A DNA stretch of 20,600 nt from Bacillota bacterium (GCA_023413185.1 JAEZQD010000109.1:1-20600); one strand, 5' to 3'; shown: positions 6,501-14,382, counted from the stretch's first letter. Program-made: numbers and translations. Notes: generated from the letters alone by a model not told the origin.

Positions 6501-7409
6501 ATGAAGAATACCATACATCTAATTACGGCGCTCTTGCTGTGTTTGTTGCTGACCGCCTGTTTTGGCAATACGGACGAAGCCGCATCCTCCTCTGACGCGT
6601 CCTCTATGCCGTCAGAAAGCGTGCCTCCCTCCAAGGATGCTTCGTTAGACAATTCCGTCGAGGTTAGCTCCCTGCCTGCCTCCTCACAGCCCCCGCTCAC
6701 GCAGACGATTACCATCCCCGAGGGCTTTACCCTTGCGCGCATCGCTATGCTGCTGGAGGAAAAGGGCTTTTGCACCGTAGAGGAGTTTATTGCCGCAAGC
6801 CAGGAGGGCGATTTCAGCGAGTTCCCCATCGCGGTAGCGATGCAAGCGGTACAGGAAAGCTGCTTTAAGCTGGAGGGGGTTCTGTTCCCCGATACTTACG
6901 AGGTGTACACGGGCGAAAGCCCCGATGCCATAATACGCAGGATGCTTGCCCACACCGAGCAAATGCTTGGCGAGAAGCTGATGGCAGACATTGCCGCAAG
7001 CCCCTACAGCGTATCCGAAATCTTTACCCTTGCGTCGATTATTGAAAAAGAGGCGTATGGCGCGGCGGAGATGAATAACATCTCGTCGGTGCTGCACAAC
7101 CGCTTAGACAGTCGCATGCCACTGCAATGCGACGTGACCATCAACTATGTCGAGGGTGCCATCAAGCCGTTTATCGACGGCGACAAGAACCGCTTTAGCA
7201 GCCTGTACAACACCTATAAATGCCCGGCGCTACCCGCGGGACCCATCTGCAACCCCGGGCTTGATGCCATCAAGGCGGCAATTAACCCCGCCGATACCGA
7301 TTATTTGTTCTTTTTGACCGACAAAGACAAGAACTTCCTATATGCCGCCACCTACGAGGTGCATCTGGAAAACAAAAAGACAGCGGGGATTGTCGTGCCG
7401 ACGAAGTAG
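6501..7409 (+). CDS. MltG/YceG-like endolytic transglycosylase, lipoprotein form
   Basis: MltG-type enzymes cleave nascent glycan strands in peptidoglycan and set their length. The 302-residue product keeps the family core. A LysM-like opening TITIPEGFTLARIAMLLEE spans residues 69-87. The core continues with LEGVLFPDTYEV (124-135) and LASIIEKEA (177-185), whose Glu182 matches the catalytic position. MPLQCDVTINY (206-216) and LPAGPICNPGLDAIKAA (244-260) complete it. Unlike most members it lacks a plain N-terminal anchor helix. It starts with a lipoprotein signal ending LLTAC (Cys20) and then about 45 Ser/Pro/Glu-rich residues as a linker, so it is probably lipid-anchored on the outer face of the membrane. 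ATG 6501 has a GAGG-type site. It sits alone, not in the usual ruvX/udk neighbourhood, so it may be a second, specialised copy. No gene symbol is given for that reason. Confidence 0.88.
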   Translation: MKNTIHLITALLLCLLLTACFGNTDEAASSSDASSMPSESVPPSKDASLDNSVEVSSLPASSQPPLTQTITIPEGFTLARIAMLLEEKGFCTVEEFIAASQEGDFSEFPIAVAMQAVQESCFKLEGVLFPDTYEVYTGESPDAIIRRMLAHTEQMLGEKLMADIAASPYSVSEIFTLASIIEKEAYGAAEMNNISSVLHNRLDSRMPLQCDVTINYVEGAIKPFIDGDKNRFSSLYNTYKCPALPAGPICNPGLDAIKAAINPADTDYLFFLTDKDKNFLYAATYEVHLENKKTAGIVVPTK

Positions 7410-7441
7410 CATCCCTCCCAAATTGATTAGAAGATAAACGA

Positions 7442-7480
7442 AACCCCGAGGGATTGCCATTCCCCCGGGGTTGTTTTCTG
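7442..7480. terminator. Bidirectional terminator between convergent genes
   Basis: AACCCCGAGGGA (7442-7453) pairs with TCCCCCGGGGTT (7461-7472) with one A-C mismatch and a 7-nt loop. The plus strand continues GTTTTCTG. The minus strand continues with a T-rich stretch. It can serve both the transglycosylase gene and the opposing membrane-protein gene. Confidence 0.8.
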
Positions 7481-7523
7481 CCCACAATATGCGTTTTGGG
7501 ACACTTTAAGAGTATGCAACGAT

Positions 7524-7940
7524 CTACTCCGCCGCTTGTTCCCCTGTCTGCCTGTTTTTCGAAACAAAGGACACAAGCAACAGCACAAGGTAAAACGCGA
7601 AGATGAGGTAGGTACGGTCGGAATAAAACCGCGCAAACAAACCAACCGACGGGATCGGAAGCCAAAGTTCCCCGAGCGTACAAAGGCTCAACAACGCCCA
7701 ACCGGCGGTGATTACCCGCACGGTGGTACTAACGTACCGCCTGTAGTTTACCCCTACAAATGCACACCCTACGCCAATTAACAGCTTAATCAATATCAGC
7801 AGCAGGACAATCAGGCTGTTTGTCGCACGGGAATATAATAAACTCGTCTTAGGCAGCGCTTGCTGCGGGTACATAGCGATAACTGGCGTTATGATTAGCG
7901 CAGCATAAAACAGTATGCGGCTTGTCTTTTGCTTCATCAT
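7524..7940 (-). CDS. Hypothetical four-helix membrane protein
   Basis: The 138-residue product has four hydrophobic stretches, around residues 9-26, 43-65, 73-95 and 109-127, separated by short loops. The C-terminal tail is polar. ATG 7940 (MMKQKTSR) was chosen because AAAGGACAG lies just upstream. The frame stays open for 22 more codons, but those lie between the promoter and this ribosome site and look untranslated. It has a strong promoter and converges on the transglycosylase gene across a shared terminator. I recognise no conserved motif or family. Function is unknown; it is a monocistronic integral membrane protein. Confidence 0.75.
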   Translation of the reverse strand: MMKQKTSRILFYAALIITPVIAMYPQQALPKTSLLYSRATNSLIVLLLILIKLLIGVGCAFVGVNYRRYVSTTVRVITAGWALLSLCTLGELWLPIPSVGLFARFYSDRTYLIFAFYLVLLLVSFVSKNRQTGEQAAE

Positions 7941-8013
7941 AAATCTGTCCTTTCGTGGGCTTTGTGCCCAATGCAAGTTGTTTAAGATTGATAGGATTGT
8001 AAACAACGCCTTT

Positions 8014-8042
8014 ATAATACCTTATATGATAGATTTTGTAAA
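8014..8042 (-). promoter_or_regulatory. Promoter of the orphan membrane protein
   Basis: On the minus strand TTTACA (8037-8042) and TATTAT (8014-8019) are separated by exactly 17 bp. The predicted start near 8007 gives a leader of about 67 nt. The -35 lies only 10 bp beyond the aspS terminator hairpin. Confidence 0.8.
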
Positions 8043-8044
8043 GT

Positions 8045-8080
8045 TTCCTTATAAAGCAGCGCCCTTGCGGGCGCTGCTTT
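8045..8080 (-). terminator. hisS-aspS operon terminator
   Basis: A perfect 12-bp stem joins AAAGCAGCGCCC (8053-8064) and GGGCGCTGCTTT (8069-8080) with loop TTGC on the plus strand. It lies 17 bp past the aspS stop. The minus-strand T-run is short (TTTAT), so termination relies on stem strength. Confidence 0.82.
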
Positions 8081-8097
8081 ACGGTTTATTCAAATCA

Positions 8098-9891
8098 CTA
8101 CTGGTTTGCTTCTTGCTTTTTTACCACCGCAATCGAAAGCTCGGCAAGCTGCTTTTCGTCTACCTCGGCGGGGCAGGTGCTCATCAGCTCGCTCGCATTC
8201 TGCACCTTGGGGAACGCCACCACGTCGCGCAGGTTCTCCGCGCCGCACATCAGCATGGCAAGGCGGTCAAGCCCAATGCCCATGCCGCCGTGGGGCGGCG
8301 ATGCGTAGCGGTACGCGTCCACCAAAAAGCCGAACTTCGCGTCTATTTCTTCCTTGGTCAGCCCCAGCAGCTCAAACATACGCTGCTGCAGGGCATAATC
8401 GGTGATGCGGATGGACCCACTTGAAAGCTCCACGCCGTTTAGCACAAGGTCGTACGCCTTCGCGCGCACCGCACCGGGGTCGGTCTCCAGCAGGGGCAGG
8501 CACTCCTCTATGGGCATGGTAAAGGGATGGTGCATCGCAAGCCAGGTGCCGCTCTCCTCATCCCACTCAAAGAACGGGAACTCGGTAATCCACAGAAAGT
8601 TGTTGCCCGTGCGGGGAATTTCAAGCTGTTTTGCCACGGCAAGGCGCAGCGCACCCAGAACAGGCAGGGTAACACGGTTTTTGTCGGCGATAATCAGTGC
8701 GACATCTCCCTGCTGCATCCCAAGCGCATTGATAATCGCGTCCTGCTCGCCGTCGGCAAGAAACTTTGCAAACGAGCAGCCGGGCGCATCGTCCACCCAG
8801 CGGATGTACGCAAGCCCCTTTGCGCCGATGCCGCGCACCAGCTCGGTAAGCTTGTCAATCTCCTTGCGGGTGAGCTTTGCGGCTGCACCCTTAGCCACAA
8901 TGCCTCGCACGCTGCCGCCATTTTGCACGGCGTCCGCAAACACTGCAAACGGGGTGTTCTTTACAACCTGTGACAGGTCGGCAATCTCCATGCCAAAGCG
9001 GGTATCCGGCTTATCCGAGCCGTAACGCTCCATTGCCTCGCGGTAGGTCAGGCGGGGCAGCGGCAGGGGCACGTCCACCTGCATCACGTCCGCGAACAGG
9101 CGTTTGACATACCCTTCCACCATAAGCAGCACATCGTCCATATCCACATACGACATCTCAAGGTCTATTTGGGTAAACTCGGGCTGGCGGTCGGCGCGCA
9201 GGTCCTCGTCGCGGAAGCATCGTGCAAGCTGAAAGTAGCGGTCGTAGCCCGATATCATCAGCAGCTGCTTGTAGATCTGCGGCGATTGTGGCAGCGCATA
9301 AAACTTGCCGCCGTGAATACGCGAGGGCACCAGATAGTCCCGCGCGCCCTCGGGGGTGGATTTAATCATCATCGGGGTCTCTATCTCTAAAAAGCCGTTC
9401 TCGTCAAAGTAATCGCGCGTCACCTTGGCAATTCTGTGGCGAAGCATCAGGTTGTTCTGCAGGCTGGGGCGACGCAGGTCTAGATAGCGGTGCTTTAAGC
9501 GCAGCTCCTCGTTGACCTTGGTGTGGTCGGTAATCTCAAAGGGCGGGGTCTCGGCCTTGGAGAGGATGCGTAGCTCTGCGGCGTACACCTCCACCGAGCC
9601 GGTTTTGATGTCGCGGTTAATCGACTGGCGCATGCGCACGGTGCCCTTTGCCATCAACACATACTCACTGTGCACCGTCTTTGCCTTTGCGATTACGTCC
9701 GCCTGTGTGCCGTCGTCAAACGCAAGCTGAACAATTCCGGTGCGGTCGCGCAGGTCAATAAACACCAGGTTGCCCATATCGCGCACCTTTTGTACAAAGC
9801 CGCACACCACAATCTCGCTTGAGATATCCTGTTCGCTCACCTCGCCGCAGTAATGGGTACGCCGCAGGGAGCCCATGGTATCGATACTCAT
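8098..9891 (-). CDS. aspS: Aspartyl-tRNA synthetase
   Basis: This class II synthetase charges tRNA-Asp. The 597-residue protein has an N-terminal OB-fold anticodon-binding domain (about residues 12-110). The catalytic core follows: motif 1 region near FLEIETPMM (167-175), the aspartate/ATP-site segment FYALPQSPQIYKQ (197-209), motif 2 FRDEDLRADRQPEF (226-239), and motif 3 GIGLDRLAML near the end. The bacterial GAD insertion lies between motifs 2 and 3. ATG 9891 was chosen because GAAGGAAG lies just upstream; a GTG nine codons earlier has a weaker case. Residue 39 in RDMGNL is hydrophobic, where known non-discriminating enzymes carry His, which hints at a tRNA-Asp-specific enzyme. It is the second gene of the operon, 39 nt after hisS, and is controlled by the upstream T-box. 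Confidence 0.98.
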   Translation of the reverse strand: MSIDTMGSLRRTHYCGEVSEQDISSEIVVCGFVQKVRDMGNLVFIDLRDRTGIVQLAFDDGTQADVIAKAKTVHSEYVLMAKGTVRMRQSINRDIKTGSVEVYAAELRILSKAETPPFEITDHTKVNEELRLKHRYLDLRRPSLQNNLMLRHRIAKVTRDYFDENGFLEIETPMMIKSTPEGARDYLVPSRIHGGKFYALPQSPQIYKQLLMISGYDRYFQLARCFRDEDLRADRQPEFTQIDLEMSYVDMDDVLLMVEGYVKRLFADVMQVDVPLPLPRLTYREAMERYGSDKPDTRFGMEIADLSQVVKNTPFAVFADAVQNGGSVRGIVAKGAAAKLTRKEIDKLTELVRGIGAKGLAYIRWVDDAPGCSFAKFLADGEQDAIINALGMQQGDVALIIADKNRVTLPVLGALRLAVAKQLEIPRTGNNFLWITEFPFFEWDEESGTWLAMHHPFTMPIEECLPLLETDPGAVRAKAYDLVLNGVELSSGSIRITDYALQQRMFELLGLTKEEIDAKFGFLVDAYRYASPPHGGMGIGLDRLAMLMCGAENLRDVVAFPKVQNASELMSTCPAEVDEKQLAELSIAVVKKQEANQ

Positions 9892-9930
9892 ATCTTCCTT
9901 CGTGTCCTTTCTGTCCACCGTATTTTGTGG

Positions 9931-11262
9931 TTAAAACGAGCTAAGGTTAAAGCCCTCGATGCCGGTGTTGTTTAGTTCCTCCACCGCCTCGGCCAGGGTT
10001 TTGTTGTAGATGGTCTGCACAAGCTCGTCGCCCAGCGGCACCTCGCTCTGCTCGCCCGTCTTCATGTTCTTTAGCATGCCGATGCCCTCAGTAAGCTCGT
10101 TGTCGCCGATGACTACGGTGTAGGACGCGCCGATCTTGTCCGCGTACTTCATCTGTGCCTTCAGGCTTCTGCCCATCAAGTCGGTCTCGGCAAAAAAGCC
10201 CTCGGTGCGCAACAGCCTTGTCAGCTCAAACGCGCGCTGCTTTGCGTGCTCGCCCATCGTGGCAAAGTAGATGTCGCAGTGCTTCTCCTCGGGGGAGGGC
10301 GCCGCGCTTTGTTCCATCACCAGCAGCAGTCTGCCAATACCCATGCCAAAGCCGAGAGCAGGTGTGTGTACACCGCCCAGTGCCTCCACAAGCCCGTTGT
10401 ACCGCCCGCCGCCGCACACGGTACCCTGTGCGCCGATCTGGTTAGACACAAACTCAAACACCGTATTGGTGTAGTAATCAAGCCCGCGCACCAGCGTGGG
10501 GTCTACGGTAAAGTCGATCCCCGCACCCGTAAGGCGGGTCTTCACACCGTCAAAATGGTCGCGGCAGCCGTCGCAGATATAGTCGAGCACCTTGGGCGCG
10601 TCCTTTGCAATCTCGCCGCACACGGGGCTTTTGCAGTCGAGGATGCGCATGGGGTTTTTATCAAGCCGCCCCCGGCAGGTCTCGCAAAGGTTCTCGGCGT
10701 TGCTTTTGAAGTACGCCTTGAGCGCCTGATGATACTCGGCGCGGCATCCGGGGCAGCCGATGGAGTTGAGCTTTAACGTGAGGTCGGTGCCGCCTAAGGT
10801 TGTAATAATCTCATGTGCCAGCGCAATCACCTCGGCATCCGCGTCGGGGGCGGCGGGACCGAACATCTCGACGCCGAACTGGGTAAACTCCCGCCAGCGC
10901 CCTGCCTGCGGCTTTTCGTAGCGAAAGCAGTTTGAGAGATAGCAGGTCTTAACGGGCAGCGCGTCGCCCAACAGCCCGTGCTCCATCACGCAGCGCACCA
11001 CGCCCGCCGTGCCCTCCGGCCGCAGGGTAATGGAGCGGTCGCCCTTGTCTATAAAGGTATACATCTCCTTTTGCACCACGTCGGTGGTGTCGCCCACCGA
11101 ACGGTCAAACAGCTCGGTATGCTCAAAGGTGGGGGTTCGCACCTCCTTAAAGCCGTAAAGCCCCGCGATATCGAGGGCGGTTTGCTCCACATAGCGTACC
11201 TTTGCACTCTGTGCGGGCAGAGTATCCTGTGTGCCGCGCGGCGCTTTTGTAAGCAGAGCCAT
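9931..11262 (-). CDS. hisS: Histidyl-tRNA synthetase
   Basis: This class II synthetase charges tRNA-His. The 443-residue product starts MALLTKAPRGTQD. It has motif 1 around residues 41-58, motif 2 FRYEKPQAGRWREFTQFG (113-130), the histidine-A motif LVRGLDYYT (257-265) and motif 3 GFGMGIGRLLL. A Cys-rich insertion is present with pairs at 170/173, 193/196, 210/215 and 230/233, a probable zinc module seen in many clostridial HisRS. The C-terminal anticodon-binding domain begins after residue 320. ATG 11262 has GGGAGA upstream; the frame is open for 15 more codons but without a ribosome site. It is the first gene of the hisS-aspS operon, reached only when the T-box leader reads through its terminator. 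Confidence 0.98.
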   Translation of the reverse strand: MALLTKAPRGTQDTLPAQSAKVRYVEQTALDIAGLYGFKEVRTPTFEHTELFDRSVGDTTDVVQKEMYTFIDKGDRSITLRPEGTAGVVRCVMEHGLLGDALPVKTCYLSNCFRYEKPQAGRWREFTQFGVEMFGPAAPDADAEVIALAHEIITTLGGTDLTLKLNSIGCPGCRAEYHQALKAYFKSNAENLCETCRGRLDKNPMRILDCKSPVCGEIAKDAPKVLDYICDGCRDHFDGVKTRLTGAGIDFTVDPTLVRGLDYYTNTVFEFVSNQIGAQGTVCGGGRYNGLVEALGGVHTPALGFGMGIGRLLLVMEQSAAPSPEEKHCDIYFATMGEHAKQRAFELTRLLRTEGFFAETDLMGRSLKAQMKYADKIGASYTVVIGDNELTEGIGMLKNMKTGEQSEVPLGDELVQTIYNKTLAEAVEELNNTGIEGFNLSSF

Positions 11263-11341
11263 AGTTTCTCCCAACCTTTCCGTATCTTTTTTAGTATGAG
11301 TATGCACGCAATTGCACCGGTACTATCCATAAATAAATAAC

Positions 11342-11372
11342 AAAAACCCGTCCCCTCCTAAAAAGGGACGGG
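11342..11372 (-). terminator. T-box terminator hairpin
   Basis: On the minus strand CCCGTCCC (11365-11372) pairs with GGGACGGG (11347-11354), followed by five T residues (11346-11342). Its 5' arm is the same sequence that forms the 3' side of the antiterminator, so the two folds exclude each other. Confidence 0.95.
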
Positions 11373-11604
11373 ATATCCCGTGGTGCCACCCTTGTTGGAC
11401 ACGCAGTGCGCGTCCCGCTCAAATGCCCCTTAACGCGGGGTGACGACGGACTAAGAAAAGCTGTCTTCCCAAACAGACGCTAAACGCAATGAACAAGCTT
11501 TCAGCCTAAGGGCTTGTTCTCTCTGTATTGCACGTCTTTGGTACTGGGTCTTTTCCCTGTGCGCGTTAACCCTAACGCGGCGTATCCATTTGCTAATATG
11601 TTGC
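11342..11604 (-). promoter_or_regulatory. T-box leader (tRNA-Asp specific) of hisS-aspS
   Basis: This leader binds uncharged tRNA and then favours an antiterminator. On the minus strand the Stem I base pairs GAAAAG with CTTTTC. The specifier loop has CAGTA on its 5' side and GGGAAGACAG on its 3' side, placing the specifier codon GAC (Asp) at 11463-11465. The distal part carries AGAGAG and the conserved TTAGGCTGAAAGC-type loop. A Stem II-like CCCC-GCGTTAA-GGGG element and an eight-pair hairpin before the T-box follow. The antiterminator forms from AAGGG and ACGGG pairing with CCCGT and CCCTT around a seven-base bulge UGGCACC. The bulge UGGC pairs with a tRNA ending GCCA, as tRNA-Asp does; tRNA-His has C73 and would need UGGG. 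Specifier and bulge therefore both indicate Asp. Confidence 0.95.
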
Positions 11605-11610
11605 AGCACC

Positions 11611-11639
11611 ATTATAGTAAAATATGCCCTTTGTGTCAA
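11611..11639 (-). promoter_or_regulatory. hisS-aspS promoter (perfect consensus)
   Basis: TTGACA (11634-11639) and TATAAT (11611-11616) are separated by exactly 17 bp on the minus strand, a full sigma-A consensus. Strong constitutive initiation suits an operon whose control lies in attenuation by the T-box. Confidence 0.95.
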
Positions 11640-11684
11640 GGTGGGTAAGCCTTGGATTCCCCCACAGCCCAAATGGGATATATT

Positions 11685-11719
11685 GGTTTTTGCGCATGTA
11701 TTAATACAAAGCAAAAACC
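11685..11719. repeat. Nested inverted repeat between terminator and hisS promoter
   Basis: GGTTTTTGC (11685-11693) and GCAAAAACC (11711-11719) are perfect inverted nine-base arms. Inside the spacer is the perfect 12-bp palindrome TGTATTAATACA (11697-11708). The right arm overlaps the U-tract of the adjacent terminator. It may be an operator, or a backup structure behind the terminator. No regulator is identified. Confidence 0.45.
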
Positions 11720-11740
11720 GCCCTGCGTATCTCAGGACGG
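11713..11740 (-). terminator. Terminator of the permease/binding-protein operon
   Basis: On the minus strand CCGTCCTG (11733-11740) pairs with CAGGGCGG (11718-11725) including one G-T pair, loop seven bases, then TTTTT (11717-11713). It lies 100 bp past the binding-protein stop. The space between them holds only a short AAGCG/CGCTT inverted repeat (11792-11796 with 11805-11809) and nothing else I can name. Confidence 0.85.
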
Positions 11741-11839
11741 CCTTTGCTTCGAAGAAAAAATGTATGAAAAATGTAACCCGCAATTGTTAACAAGCGAAAC
11801 GAATCGCTTTGCCTTGGTTTTGGTTACTTTAGAGGAAAA

Positions 11840-13390
11840 CTATTTGTTTGCAGCAGCCCACTCGTCAAACTGAGCCTGCATCTCGGCAAGAAGCTTATCT
11901 ACGCCTGCCGCCTTGTATTTCGCGTCCATCTCCGCTACCATCTTGTCGACGTCGGGAGCCTGACCGCTGAGCAGTGTCTTGTAGTATTCCTGCGTAACAG
12001 CCTTGCAGTTGGCGATAATGGTCTTAAGCTCTTCTTCCTTAGCAGGATCCTTCTTTACGTCAAACAGGAAGCCGTGGCTGTACAGCGCGGGAGCAGCGTT
12101 ATTGAGTGCGATAAAACGATCCCATTTGTCGGTGCTCTCGGTGTCAAGGAGATAATCCTTAAACTGGTCGCCGAATCTCCAGCCGTTGCCCGAGGCATAG
12201 CCAGAGCCTTCGATCGGGGTTACGGTGCCGTTTGCGTTTAGGGTATAGTCAACATCCTTCTGACCGTATACAATCAGGTTAATGAGGTTCGCATCGGTAT
12301 ACAGCAGGGAGATGAACTCAAACGCATCGTCGGGGTGCTTTGACTGCTGGGGAATTGCGAGCAGTGCGCCGCCGAGTGTTTCACGGTTGGTCTTATAAGG
12401 CTGAGTAATATCAACCTGTACATAATCAACGCCGGTGCTCATGGACATTTCCTTGTCCTTGTCGGGTTTTAGCGACTGTACGGCGGCAAAATACTTGCCG
12501 GTGCCAAGCAGCTCGGTAACGGAAGGTGCTGTTGCCGCGTCAGCGCTGATGTAGCCTTTTTTCAGGTATTCCTTCATCTGCTTGTAAACTGCCACAGTCT
12601 CGGGGGCAGTCCACTGGTTGATGATGGTGGTCTTGGAGTTGTCGGTGCTGGGGTAGAAAGCGCCGGGCAGGTCGTCGTCGCTTACGCCGTCCCAATCAAG
12701 GAACTTCCACTCCGGAACATCCATGCTGGACATGCCGATGGGCGTAATGCCGGGCTCGTTGGCAAGAATCTGGTCAAATATGGGCTCAAGATCCTTGGTG
12801 CTCTTGATCTTTGTCAGATCGACGTTGTACTTCTCAACAAGGTCTTTTCTAAGCAGGTAGCCCCAGTTGTGGAACTTTTCCTTGTTGCAGGGCATTGCGT
12901 AGTTTACGCCGTTGATCTGGGTACCCTTGATGAAGTCGTCGCCCAGAATCTGAGTAACCTCGGGGTACTGTGCGATGTAGTCGTTGAGCGGCAGGAAGTA
13001 TCCTTCGCCCGCGTTCATTGCAATATTGGCTGCCCAGGAAGAGGTGAACATAATGTCAACTTCCTGTCCTGTGGAGAGCGCATTGTTTGCCTTGGTGTTG
13101 TAGGCGTCGTCCCATCCAAGCTCTTCGATGTTTACCTGGATGTGGCTGCCCAGTGTGTCCTTCAGATAGGCGTTAACCGCTGTTTCCACACGGTCGTGCT
13201 GGTCCTGTGCGTTGCCCACCATCCAGAAATTCAGGGTTACCGGATCTTTGGGAGCCTCTGCACTACCGGGTTCGCCGGCAGTGGAAGGCGTACCGCTTAC
13301 TTCAGCCGGTGTTGTTGTACAACCCGCGATAAGGGATGCAACAATGCATAACGTCAGGATTACACTAAGGATTTTTTTCGCTTTAAGCAT
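11840..13390 (-). CDS. Sugar ABC transporter substrate-binding lipoprotein (LipO/DUF3502 type)
   Basis: This extracellular lipoprotein captures a carbohydrate for the two permeases encoded just upstream. The 516-residue product has a lipoprotein signal ending LIAGC (Cys24) and then a Ser/Thr/Pro/Glu-rich linker. A large type-1 solute-binding fold begins at VTLNFWMVGNAQDQHD. The C-terminal ~100 residues (from about SHGFLFDVKKDP to QFDEWAAANK) resemble the DUF3502 tail of LipO-type proteins. ATG 13390 was chosen for the strong AGGAGGAA site; the frame opens earlier into the permease stop without one. It is the last gene of the cassette, 83 nt after the second permease. Partners in the Lpl/Yte class often carry complex plant or host oligosaccharides. 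The actual sugar is not readable from sequence. Confidence 0.93.
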   Translation of the reverse strand: MLKAKKILSVILTLCIVASLIAGCTTTPAEVSGTPSTAGEPGSAEAPKDPVTLNFWMVGNAQDQHDRVETAVNAYLKDTLGSHIQVNIEELGWDDAYNTKANNALSTGQEVDIMFTSSWAANIAMNAGEGYFLPLNDYIAQYPEVTQILGDDFIKGTQINGVNYAMPCNKEKFHNWGYLLRKDLVEKYNVDLTKIKSTKDLEPIFDQILANEPGITPIGMSSMDVPEWKFLDWDGVSDDDLPGAFYPSTDNSKTTIINQWTAPETVAVYKQMKEYLKKGYISADAATAPSVTELLGTGKYFAAVQSLKPDKDKEMSMSTGVDYVQVDITQPYKTNRETLGGALLAIPQQSKHPDDAFEFISLLYTDANLINLIVYGQKDVDYTLNANGTVTPIEGSGYASGNGWRFGDQFKDYLLDTESTDKWDRFIALNNAAPALYSHGFLFDVKKDPAKEEELKTIIANCKAVTQEYYKTLLSGQAPDVDKMVAEMDAKYKAAGVDKLLAEMQAQFDEWAAANK

Positions 13391-13473
13391 TATATTTCCT
13401 CCTGCTAAAATTTGTATGATGACCGGTTGGTACGAATCGTTGTTGGTAACAAGGATTGGCACCCAAACCGGAT

Positions 13474-14382
13474 TCATCCTTTAACTGCGCCTACCGTCAG
13501 ACCCTTCTGAAAATACTTGTGGAAGAACGGGTAGGCAAGAATAATCGGTCCCACCGAAACCACCGCAACCGCCATTCTTGCGCCCTCGCTGGGCAATGAC
13601 GCGGCAACCTCCGACGCGTTGCCCATGGTGGTGGTGCTTAAGAACTGGATGTTGTTGAGCGTCTGGTACATTAAGTACTGGATGTTGTATATCTTCCGGT
13701 CGGTAATAAAGAGCAGCGGCAGATACCAGTCGTTCCAGTACGCGAGCATCGCAAAAAGCCCGATGGTTGCAAGACCTGCTTTACAAAGCGGAAGTACGAT
13801 AGAAAACAGTGTTCGAAACTCACCCGCGCCATCGATGCGCGCCGACTCGATAACCGCTTCCGGCACGGTGGTTTTAATAAAGGTTCGCAGAATAATCACG
13901 TTCCACGCATTCATCAGCATGGGCACGATCAAAACCCAGATGGTGTCGGCTATTGGCACAAGCTGGTTATACACCATAACCCACGGCACCAAACCGCCGC
14001 CAAAGATCATGGTAAAGTAGACGAAAAAGGCAAACAGACCCTTGTGCTTGAATTCCGGTCTTGAAAGCGGGTAGGCATACAACGTCATGGTAAGTAAGCT
14101 GAGCACCGTGCCCAGTAGGGTAATAAAGATTGAGTTCTTATAAGCATTTAAGATTAGTCCGCCGCCCTTGAGCAGGTACTCGTAGGACTCAAGGCTTAGT
14201 TTTGCGGGTAAAAACGAATATCCGTTTTGAAGAATGGTCTTTTCTTCTGTAAGCGATATCATAATAACCAGTAACAGCGGCGCAAAACAAATGACGAGTA
14301 TTATAATAAAGAAGATGTTAAACAGCAGGTTTGCGGCTGGGGAGATTTGATTTGCTCTGTACAGTTTGCGTTTATTTCTCAT
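13474..14382 (-). CDS. Carbohydrate ABC transporter permease (LplC/YtcP type)
   Basis: This 302-residue inner-membrane protein is one half of the translocation channel of a type-I sugar importer. It has about six helices, beginning with LLFNIFFIIILVICFAPLLL. The EAA loop that docks the ATPase is clear: EAVIESARIDGAGEFRTLF, followed by IVLPLCKAGLATI. The C-terminus FFHKYFQKGLTVGAVKG is typical of the LplC/YtcP (CUT1) group. ATG 14382 has AAGGAG six bases upstream. It follows the other permease by 15 nt and precedes the binding-protein gene. No ATPase gene lies in the cassette, so a shared MsmX/MsmK-like ATPase is expected to dock on the EAA loop. Confidence 0.95.
   Translation of the reverse strand: MRNKRKLYRANQISPAANLLFNIFFIIILVICFAPLLLVIMISLTEEKTILQNGYSFLPAKLSLESYEYLLKGGGLILNAYKNSIFITLLGTVLSLLTMTLYAYPLSRPEFKHKGLFAFFVYFTMIFGGGLVPWVMVYNQLVPIADTIWVLIVPMLMNAWNVIILRTFIKTTVPEAVIESARIDGAGEFRTLFSIVLPLCKAGLATIGLFAMLAYWNDWYLPLLFITDRKIYNIQYLMYQTLNNIQFLSTTTMGNASEVAASLPSEGARMAVAVVSVGPIILAYPFFHKYFQKGLTVGAVKG

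Noticed and set aside
11342..11604. Histidine-specific T-box before hisS
   Set aside because: This was the first expectation because hisS is the first gene. The specifier loop reads GAC and the bulge UGGC fits G73, both pointing to tRNA-Asp.
11590..11873. Small open frames (66 and 73 codons) on the plus strand in the hisS/binding-protein gap
   Set aside because: They cross the hisS promoter, a terminator and an inverted repeat, have no ribosome site and overlap each other in different frames.
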